Below are positions 1-4,916 of a stretch of 13,568 nucleotides of DNA, in pieces; position 1 is the stretch's first letter; every line of letters starts with the position of its first letter. The stretch spans positions 1 through 13,568 of the forward strand of contig CAZZMD010000069.1 in assembly GCA_964655355.1 (NCBI GenBank), read 5' to 3'. The position numbers and the translations under genes are program-made. The notes below the pieces were generated by a model that was not told where the DNA came from, searched no databases, and worked only from the letters and a program-made list of their open reading frames with translations. Source of the DNA: CALGDE01 sp964655355 (GTDB lineage: Bacteria > Cyanobacteriota > Cyanobacteriia > CACIAM-69d).

Positions 1-64
1 GGGCCCTCCCTAGGGGCACCTCAACAACCTCTCTATTTTAGCGAATTGGTATAACGGGGGTTAG

Positions 65-229
65 CCTGTGGTTACAACACAACAGCTCCCATTAGCGGAG
101 CATCGTATTCGTCGACTGAAGCGCGTCCGAATCCTGGCTGGGCGCGATCGCGATCGCCGCCGTCGATTTGGGTTGAGGGCCCACTTGTTGGCAGGCATCA
201 TCAACTTCGGCTTAGCCCTATCCTCTTGA
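65..229 (+). pseudogene. 3' remnant of an IS5-like DDE transposase
   Basis: The frame is open from 65 (a TAG lies at 62-64) to the TGA at 227-229. It encodes about 54 residues that read like the C-terminus of IS5-family transposases common in cyanobacteria. The segment AEHRIRRLK carries the E-x6-K spacing of the catalytic glutamate region, and it is followed by a basic block (DRDRRRRFGLR) and the typical hydrophobic end LLAGIINFGLAL. The two catalytic aspartates and the rest of the protein, normally well over 200 residues upstream, are absent: all three forward frames are interrupted between 1 and 64. A GTG at 68 could start a short peptide, but I see no ribosome binding site. I read this as a decayed, non-functional fragment. 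The family match is from memory of conserved C-terminal sequences, not from a search. Confidence 0.6.
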
Positions 230-242
230 TTCATGCAAGAGG
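222..242. repeat. Perfect hairpin just after the transposase remnant, possible IS end
   Basis: CCTCTTG (222-228) and CAAGAGG (236-242) form a perfect 7-bp inverted repeat with a 7-base spacer, overlapping the stop codon of the transposase remnant. Its position fits the right terminus of the insertion sequence (the part reading CATGCAAGAGGTCTA) or its terminator. The matching left terminal repeat is not in the window, so the element boundary is inferred. Confidence 0.4.
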
Positions 243-347
243 TCTAGTGAGCTACGGGTGAAGTGTGCCGTGCTCAATCGCACGATTCAGATTGCCAAGC
301 CCGTGACGGTGTGGGAATCAGCTTGAAACGTTAGCGCCAGTTCCAAT

Positions 348-386
348 GAGGCGCATAACTGTGGCGCATAACTATGGCGCATAACT
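348..386. repeat. Three tandem copies of a 13-bp repeat
   Basis: Three adjacent 13-base units occupy 348-360, 361-373 and 374-386. Each ends in GGCGCATAACT and they differ only in the first two bases (GA, GT, AT). The array sits between the IS remnant and the polysaccharide pyruvyl transferase gene, in a stretch from 243 to 541 where I see no convincing gene. It could be a slippage product, a multi-copy protein-binding site or a short tandem repeat. Confidence 0.75.
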
Positions 387-541
387 ATACAGTCCCCATT
401 CACTATCAATGCAACAACGCCTCACCAATCTAAAAATTTTTTCTTTGTTAAGGTTGGGGCGTGGCATCGGCCGATTGGTCCCTTGCGATCAATCCCTCAA
501 GCTCATGAGACTCCTAGTCAATCCAACCTATACCCACAACC

Positions 542-1507
542 ATGCAGCACGGCAGAATCAATCCCATCTCTTACCGATTCTGGGGACCCAAACAGCGCTT
601 TGGGGTATTGAAGTATGAATCCTGGAACCTTGGGGATGACATGCAAAGTTTGGCGGCGAGGCAATACCTACCGTCCGTTGACTACTACATTTCCAGGGAC
701 CATCCCGGTGAGTTTAAGGACGTGGGGCGTGGTCCCATCAAAACCATTATGAATGGCTGGTTTATGGGACCCTTCAACGGGGAGCCGTTAGATTGGCCGC
801 CGCCGCCCAATATTCATCCCCTGTTTATCTCGTTCCATATGGGGCGTGAAGAGCTGGCGATTCCGAAATATCGGGATTATTTCAAGCAGTTTGAACCCAT
901 TGGATGTCGGGGGCATCGCACCCTGGAGCTAATGACGGATTTGGGGGTTGATGCCTACTTCTCCGGCTGCTTAACCTTGACGTTGAAGAATCCCTATTCT
1001 GATCAAGAGCGCACGGACAATATCTATTTTGTTGATCCTTTCAGCTTTGGGGAAGGTAAGCGATATCCCAAGCCGGGCGATCGCTATTTCCGTGATGATC
1101 TGTGGCAAAAAATTCCTGAGGAAATTCGCCAGAAAGCCACCTACATTCGCCACACTGCCGACTTGCCCAAGCGGGATTATGGCAACCCCTATAAGCGCTA
1201 TAACCTGACGAGAAGCTTGTTCGAAAAGTATGCGCGAGCGAAGCTGGTGGTCACTGGGCGTATCCACTGTGCTTTGCCTTGCTTGGCGCTGGGAACTCCG
1301 GTAATTTTCCTGACGGATACCAGCACGTTGCAGGCGGATACTCGCATGGGGGGATTGATCAACTTATTCCGTAACTACTCGTTCCAGCAGATTTTGGATG
1401 GGGAGTTTGATGTGAATTGGGAAAATCCTGAGCCAAATCCGGTTGATATTAGCGATATGGCCAATAAAATGCGTCGAACCTGCGAGAACTTTATCCTGGG
1501 CACCTGA
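542..1507 (+). CDS. Polysaccharide pyruvyl transferase family protein
   Basis: This 321-residue protein looks like the polysaccharide pyruvyl transferase family (WcaK/CsaB-like), whose members transfer a pyruvyl group from phosphoenolpyruvate to sugars of exopolysaccharide or cell-wall polymers. Visible motifs are an N-terminal NLGDDMQ loop (about residues 29-35), a central GCRGHRTLELMTDLGVD segment followed by SGCLTLTL (about 121-148), and a C-terminal block VVTGRIHCALPCLALGTPV (about 235-254), which matches the family's conserved R-x-H and G-T-P region. No signal peptide or membrane helix is seen, so it should be cytoplasmic. The ATG at 542 has no clear Shine-Dalgarno sequence. Homology appears to begin near FGVLKYES (residue 20), so a later non-ATG start is possible. 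No other polysaccharide gene is nearby. It is an isolated gene between an IS remnant and a tRNA gene, and its true sugar acceptor is unknown. Confidence 0.8.
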   Translation: MQHGRINPISYRFWGPKQRFGVLKYESWNLGDDMQSLAARQYLPSVDYYISRDHPGEFKDVGRGPIKTIMNGWFMGPFNGEPLDWPPPPNIHPLFISFHMGREELAIPKYRDYFKQFEPIGCRGHRTLELMTDLGVDAYFSGCLTLTLKNPYSDQERTDNIYFVDPFSFGEGKRYPKPGDRYFRDDLWQKIPEEIRQKATYIRHTADLPKRDYGNPYKRYNLTRSLFEKYARAKLVVTGRIHCALPCLALGTPVIFLTDTSTLQADTRMGGLINLFRNYSFQQILDGEFDVNWENPEPNPVDISDMANKMRRTCENFILGT

Positions 1508-1673
1508 TGGGCGTGCCCTTGGATCCATTTCATGGTTTCCAGGGTTGGCAAAGCGCGGAACTGAGTGAAATTGAAACTGACCGGAACCGACAAAAGAGCC
1601 TGGCTGCCCCCTCTAAACCTGTTTTCCTGGGAAGGAGAGGGGCTGCCGCTCGGTAAATTCGTCAGGGTGAATG

Positions 1674-1775
1674 TCAGAGCCCCAAGGATTGCAAGGCGTT
1701 TTGGGCTTCCGAGTGGAGTCCGTCGGCGGTGCGGAACATTTCCTGGTCGAGCTGTTCGAATTCCAAAATCTCGCC
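1674..1775 (-). pseudogene. Possible remnant of an unidentified protein C-terminus
   Basis: The minus-strand frame from a TAG (1776-1778) to the TGA at 1674-1676 encodes 33 residues with protein-like composition: GEILEFEQLDQ, then EMFRTADGLHSEAQN, then ALQSLGL. The acidic, helix-forming character contrasts with the Pro/Arg/Ser-rich frames around it. A TTG at 1764-1766 is preceded by AGGG at a plausible ribosome-binding distance, so it could also be a very small gene. I do not recognise the family. I judge it more likely to be a truncated leftover than a functional gene. Confidence 0.25.
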
Positions 1776-1825
1776 CTAGGCATTCCCCAAATGCTCCCCA
1801 AGTGCTCCCATATTTGAAAGTATTC

Positions 1826-1855
1826 CAAGCCATCTAGGTGCAAGCCATCTAGGTG
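1826..1855. repeat. Two tandem copies of a 15-bp repeat
   Basis: CAAGCCATCTAGGTG occurs at 1826-1840 and again immediately at 1841-1855, a perfect tandem duplication in non-coding DNA about 90 bp beyond the 3' end of tRNA-Val. It is most simply a replication-slippage duplication. Confidence 0.75.
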
Positions 1856-1945
1856 CGAGATCCCCGAGGAGGGGAGCGCCCTGAAACCCTGATTTTGCTT
1901 GCCCAAAGCCTTGGAAAACGGGCGCTTCCAGGCTTTCAGGAGGAA

Positions 1946-2017
1946 TGGGCGATACTGGATTTGAACCAGTGGCATCCTGCTTGTAAGGCAGGCGCTCTAC
2001 CGCTGAGCTAATCGCCC
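1946..2017 (-). tRNA. tRNA-Val (anticodon UAC)
   Basis: Read on the minus strand, a complete 72-nt cloverleaf is visible. The acceptor stem is GGGCGAT pairing with ATCGCCC, the D stem GCTC with GAGC, the anticodon stem CCTGC with GCAGG, and the T stem ACTGG with CCAGT around the loop TTCAAAT. The anticodon loop CTTACAA places TAC at 1985-1983, which reads GUA valine codons. The discriminator base is A and the terminal CCA is not encoded, so it must be added after transcription. Confidence 0.95.
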
Positions 2018-2091
2018 TTTTGCTCCAGTAGAATTGAATCTACCCACGATGTTTGCAGATTTCACTGGCGCGGCTCAGAGTATAGCAAGAA

Positions 2092-2535
2092 ATGTCAATT
2101 TTTCACCAGTCTGCTCCTTTAAAAGCCGGCCAGATGGCCTACCTCGCCCAGGCACCTTGGCGGCTCTATGTTGAAGCGATTGATCAAATTCCCGCCAAGC
2201 ACGCCTATTGGGTCCGCCCGCTGATTCTGACCCGGGTTGCGGAACCCTTCCCTGAGTCCCCCGATCATCCCCCCGCCAGTGCTGGGGCGATCGCACCCCT
2301 CTCTGCTTTCACGACTAACCTGCAAACGGCCCAATCCCTGCCCTGGCATGATGTCCGGGCGGCGGCTCAATTGATTTGGCCCCAGGATGCATTCTGCTTA
2401 GCCCTGGATACGGATCTGCTGCCCTGGCTACCGATCCTGAGCGCCCCCGCTAGCTTTTCCTGCTCCCCGGCGGCGAAGTGGGCGCTGCATCGATTCCTCG
2501 ACAGTTTGGGTCCCCAGCCGCTCCAGGTGGGGTAG
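2092..2535 (+). CDS. Unassigned protein of 147 residues
   Basis: I do not recognise this protein. It has no signal peptide and no clear membrane helix. It is rich in Pro, Ala and Trp, with two well-ordered blocks: MAYLAQAPWRLYVEAIDQ continuing to HAYWVRPLIL (about residues 15-46), and SLPWHDVRAAAQLIWPQ followed by DTDLLPWLPIL (about 82-116). Between them lies a low-complexity linker rich in Pro and Ala that includes GAIAP, encoded over a HIP1 site, which suggests a variable hinge. The ATG at 2092 has only a weak upstream purine stretch. A second ATG at 2134 (residue 15) lies exactly at the start of the ordered block and may be the true start. It starts about 75 bp beyond the divergent tRNA-Val gene and converges on the next small gene. 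The composition and ordered blocks support it being a real protein of unknown function. Confidence 0.6.
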   Translation: MSIFHQSAPLKAGQMAYLAQAPWRLYVEAIDQIPAKHAYWVRPLILTRVAEPFPESPDHPPASAGAIAPLSAFTTNLQTAQSLPWHDVRAAAQLIWPQDAFCLALDTDLLPWLPILSAPASFSCSPAAKWALHRFLDSLGPQPLQVG

Positions 2536-2547
2536 CGGTTGAGGATA

Positions 2548-2579
2548 GCAGCCCTGGGCGATCGCCCCTTGGGTGCTGC
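2548..2579. terminator. HIP1-centred hairpin between convergent genes
   Basis: The 12-bp palindrome GGGCGATCGCCC (2556-2567) is flanked by GCAGCCC (2548-2554) and GGGTGCTGC (2571-2579). These extend the pairing outward with small internal loops, giving a long GC-rich stem 13 bp after the 2092-2535 stop codon. There is no T-run on either strand, so if it terminates transcription it would be factor-assisted or weak. Its location between convergent genes is the main argument. Confidence 0.4.
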
Positions 2580-2612
2580 CAGACCAAGCCCAGTCCCAGG
2601 GGCAGGTCAATC

Positions 2613-2656
2613 TATTCAACGTATTCAACGAATATTTAACGGCAGAATATTTAACG
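2613..2656. repeat. Cluster of four TATTYAACG repeats
   Basis: TATTCAACG occurs at 2613-2621 and 2622-2630, and TATTTAACG at 2633-2641 and 2648-2656. The latter two are within perfect 11-base copies of AATATTTAACG. The array ends six bases before the stop codon of the minus-strand gene, so it lies in the 3' region of both convergent genes. Confidence 0.75.
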
Positions 2657-2661
2657 ACGGA

Positions 2662-2856
2662 CTAGCAGCTCGCTACCAGTTCGATCCGCCCGGCATCCAT
2701 TTCACACATGAGTAGCTCTAACGCTTCATACTCCGCGTCGGACACATAGCCCAAACGGCTCAGCTCGGAGTTGATTTGATTCTCGATATCGGGGGTTAGC
2801 TGTCGTAGATGCAGTGCTTGCTCAACCAGACGGCGAATGACATTTTTCGCGTGCAT
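2662..2856 (-). CDS. Small conserved cyanobacterial protein, 64 residues
   Basis: The ATG at 2856-2854 is preceded by GGAG (plus-strand 2865-2868) at an 8-base spacing, which decides the start. The same frame is open further upstream, but that extension reads as non-coding. The protein is predicted to be helical: AKNVIRRLVEQALHLRQL (residues 3-20), DIENQINSELSRLGYVSD (23-40) and AEYEALELLMCEMDAGRIEL (41-60). It is acidic and has no membrane segment or signal. I associate this pattern (VIRRLVEQAL, INxELSRLGY, YEALELLMxEMDAGRI) with a small conserved cyanobacterial family of unknown function, from memory only. It is convergent with the 2092-2535 gene. Upstream lies a long intergenic region with a CRP-like site that could serve it. 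No function is claimed. Confidence 0.65.
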   Translation of the reverse strand: MHAKNVIRRLVEQALHLRQLTPDIENQINSELSRLGYVSDAEYEALELLMCEMDAGRIELVASC

Positions 2857-3296
2857 AATCTGGGCTCCGAAGATAGAGAGAACAACGGACGACGGTCGAC
2901 GGTGGGCTGATGGAAAATCGCAATGGAAAATTGCATCTAGCCTCTCCCTATTGTGGAAGTGCAACCCTGGGGAAGGGTGCGATCGCACAATCTAGCCGTT
3001 GTGATCATGATCACTTGGTTTTTTCCATTTATCCCGATTTTTTGGGGGAGGGCCGGGGGTGCCACGGCGGGGGAGCGCGAGCTTTGGGATGAGTCTAGCG
3101 ATGGGATTGGGCGATCGCGCTTTGTCTTGTGACACTGTGTCGTTTGGATCGTCAGGATCGTTTGGCCCCCCGTCTTATCCGCCGCTGGCCCAGGATCGCG
3201 ATCGCAAAACTCAGGCCTTGAGATACCCTTAAGACAGACCGAAAGTAATCAATCTTCACATTTTTGCCCCCTTCCCAGGCGAATCCCAGGCGAATT
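2857..3296. other. 440-bp divergent intergenic region
   Basis: This region separates the small minus-strand gene from the plus-strand efflux operon and should hold both promoters. It contains a CRP-like palindrome (3000-3015), a 12-bp palindrome GTGCGATCGCAC (2977-2988) and further HIP1 copies near 3111 and 3197. I see no convincing gene and no good -35/-10 pair, although TTGAGA at 3218-3223 is a possible -35 element. Confidence 0.5.
3000..3015. promoter_or_regulatory. Candidate CRP/SyCRP1-type operator
   Basis: TGTGA-TCATGA-TCACT matches the CRP-type consensus TGTGA-N6-TCACA at 9 of 10 specified positions. The core GTGATCATGATCAC (3001-3014) is a perfect 14-bp palindrome. Cyanobacteria have cAMP-receptor proteins such as SyCRP1 that bind this consensus. 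It lies 144 bp upstream of the minus-strand gene start at 2856 and nearly 300 bp upstream of the adaptor start. Function is inferred from sequence only. Confidence 0.45.
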
Positions 3297-4787
3297 ATGA
3301 TGCCCCCCGAGTCTCCCGATCCGTCCCCTCAGTCCCCCGATTCTTCTCCCTCCTGGCGGCAGCCCCTCGACCCGGTCCTGCGCGGCGTCAGTGGTGGGTG
3401 GGTGAGTACCCGGACGCTGATGATTGGGTTTGGGGTTGGCATTGCCCTGACTCTGGGGGCGGGGTTATGGCTGAGTCAGCAGGCCAGCGGTGAGCAGGAG
3501 GATTCTGGGGACGCGATCGCCCAGACCGATGGGGCAACGGGAGCCGCGCGGGCGGTGACTGTGGCCCCTGCCCAGCCGGCCCAGATTCGACAGTTTTTAG
3601 ATGCCACCGGCACCGTGGAGGCGCGGGAATTGGTGCCCGTCAAGTCCCAAGCCTCTGGATTGCAGGTGATTCGGGTGCTGGTGGATGAAGGGCAAACGGT
3701 CCAGGCGAATCAGCCCATGGCTGTTTTGGATGATTCGGTACTGCGGGCCCAGTGGGGGCAGGCTCGGGGCAGTGTGATTGAAGCCCAGGCTGCGCTGGAT
3801 GAGCTGCGGCGGGGCACCCGTACTGAGGTGTTGGCCCAGGCTCGCGAGGCGGCGAAGCAGGCCCAGGCACGGGTCGTGCAGGCGGAAGCCGATTGGGATT
3901 TGGCGAAGCAACGTCTGGGGCGCAATCAGTCCCTCTACGATGACCGGGCGATTTCTGAGGACCGGCTGGAAGAGGTGAAAGCCCAGGCTCGCAGTGCTGA
4001 GGCGGCGAAGGTTCAGGCGGAAGCGGCGTTGGAACAGGCGATGCAGCGGTTCAAGGAATTGCAGAAGGGGGCTCGCCCGGAGGATATTGCCCAGGCTGAA
4101 GCCCGTTTATTCCGCGCCCAGAGTCAGGTGCGGGAGTGGGAGGCACGGATTACCCAGGCACGGGTGGTGGCGTCGGCGACCGGTGTGGTGGCGGATCGGC
4201 AGGTGAAGGTGGGGGAATTGATCCGCGCTGAGCAGGATTTGTTTTCCATTATTGAGGCGGGGGTGGTGGAGCTGTACCTGATGGTGCCCGAAACCCAGAT
4301 TCGCCGCATTCAGGTGGGGTTGCCGGTGCGGGTGACCTCCGATAGTGATCCCAGTCTCCGGTTGGTGGGGCGGGTGCGGGAAATTGATCCGGTGATTGAT
4401 CCCGAGTCCCGGCAGGCGACGGTGAAGGTGGCGCTGCCCCCGACCCCGGGGTTGCGGACTGGAATGTTTTTGCGGGGGGAGGTGGCGACCTCTCTCAATC
4501 AAGGATTGACGGTTCCGACGGCGGCGGTGCTGCCCCAGGGGGATGGCAGTTCGATCGCATTTCGGGTGGCCCAGGATCAGACGGTGACCGCGGTGCCGGT
4601 GACCACGGGGGAGGTGTTGCCCGGGGGCTGGGTTGAGGTGAAGGAGGGGTTGCAGCCCGGGGATGCGGTGGTTGTCCAGGGGGCGCCCTATCTCAAAGAT
4701 GGCGATCGCGTTCAGATCAGCGGTACGGTGACCCCGCCGCAAGCGCCTGCCCCCCGCCAATCTCCCCCCGCAACGCCGACCCCCTAG
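3297..4787 (+). CDS. RND efflux membrane fusion protein (HlyD/AcrA-type periplasmic adaptor)
   Basis: This 496-residue adaptor links the inner-membrane RND pump encoded next to it with an outer-membrane channel. Residues 39-60 form a single membrane anchor after a Pro/Ser-rich cytoplasmic tail, and there is no lipobox. The first lipoyl half-motif is at 103-145 (GTVEARELVPVKSQASG, VIRVLVDEGQTVQANQPMAV). A long Ala/Gln/Glu-rich coiled-coil hairpin follows (about 147-290), then the second lipoyl half (ATGVVADRQVKVGELIRAEQ, about 294-313), a beta-barrel and a C-terminal membrane-proximal domain ending in DAVVVQGAPYLKDGDRVQIS. Two coiled-coil segments resemble each other (LDELRRGTRTEVLAQA at 167 and FKELQKGARPEDIAQA at 252), as expected for the two hairpin arms. 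I chose the ATG at 3297 with AGG at 3288; ATG 3300 and TTG 3264 are alternatives. The pump substrate cannot be read from the sequence. Confidence 0.9.
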   Translation: MMPPESPDPSPQSPDSSPSWRQPLDPVLRGVSGGWVSTRTLMIGFGVGIALTLGAGLWLSQQASGEQEDSGDAIAQTDGATGAARAVTVAPAQPAQIRQFLDATGTVEARELVPVKSQASGLQVIRVLVDEGQTVQANQPMAVLDDSVLRAQWGQARGSVIEAQAALDELRRGTRTEVLAQAREAAKQAQARVVQAEADWDLAKQRLGRNQSLYDDRAISEDRLEEVKAQARSAEAAKVQAEAALEQAMQRFKELQKGARPEDIAQAEARLFRAQSQVREWEARITQARVVASATGVVADRQVKVGELIRAEQDLFSIIEAGVVELYLMVPETQIRRIQVGLPVRVTSDSDPSLRLVGRVREIDPVIDPESRQATVKVALPPTPGLRTGMFLRGEVATSLNQGLTVPTAAVLPQGDGSSIAFRVAQDQTVTAVPVTTGEVLPGGWVEVKEGLQPGDAVVVQGAPYLKDGDRVQISGTVTPPQAPAPRQSPPATPTP

Positions 4788-4813
4788 CTGTCTCGCCTTT
4801 AAGCGTTTCTTTC

Positions 4814-4829
4814 AGCGCTTCGCGCTTTT
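4814..4829 (+). terminator. Short hairpin with T-run between adaptor and pump genes
   Basis: AGCGC (4814-4818) pairs with GCGCT (4822-4826) around a 3-base loop and is followed by a short T-run (4826-4829). It lies in the 129-bp gap inside the efflux operon. An overlapping alternative stem, AAGCG (4801-4805) with CGCTT (4816-4820), competes for the same bases. With only five pairs and a short T-run it may be a weak attenuator that lowers pump expression relative to adaptor, or it may be chance. Confidence 0.25.
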
Positions 4830-4916
4830 CACACTTGATTGCCAGCGATTTCGTCCTAGATGGGGCGCTGGTTGTTAACCTGCTCCCATCCGTCCCTGAT
4901 TTTCTCCAACCGTCCC

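Larger units (their letters stand above)
1508..1945. other. 438-bp gap with no convincing intact gene
   Basis: Between the pyruvyl transferase gene and tRNA-Val I see no gene that can be supported. It contains a hairpin-forming pair CCCCTCT (1608-1614) and AGAGGGG (1636-1642), a minus-strand peptide remnant (1674-1775) and a 15-bp tandem duplication (1826-1855). Several open frames on both strands cross this region but have unlikely compositions, rich in Pro, Arg and Ser, and some run into the tRNA. Confidence 0.6.

Noticed and set aside
348..386. The triple repeat considered as a CRISPR array
   Set aside because: The units are only 13 bp and directly adjacent, with no spacers and no cas genes in the window.
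409..618. A 69-codon plus-strand frame overlapping the start of the pyruvyl transferase gene
   Set aside because: It has no ribosome binding site, its residue composition does not look like a folded protein, and its last third overlaps the better supported gene in another frame.
1375..1975. Two long minus-strand frames and one plus-strand frame around 1565-1837
   Set aside because: They are Pro/Arg/Ser-rich, lie opposite each other, and one runs through tRNA-Val. Only the short acidic peptide at 1674-1775 looked protein-like.
3264..3296. TTG start giving an 11-residue extension of the adaptor
   Set aside because: The ATG pair at 3297/3300 with AGG upstream is more plausible, and the extension adds no recognisable sequence.
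4107..4760. A 217-codon minus-strand frame opposite the membrane fusion protein gene
   Set aside because: It is a His/Arg/Gly/Pro-rich shadow created by the GC-rich codons of the real gene, and has no domain pattern.
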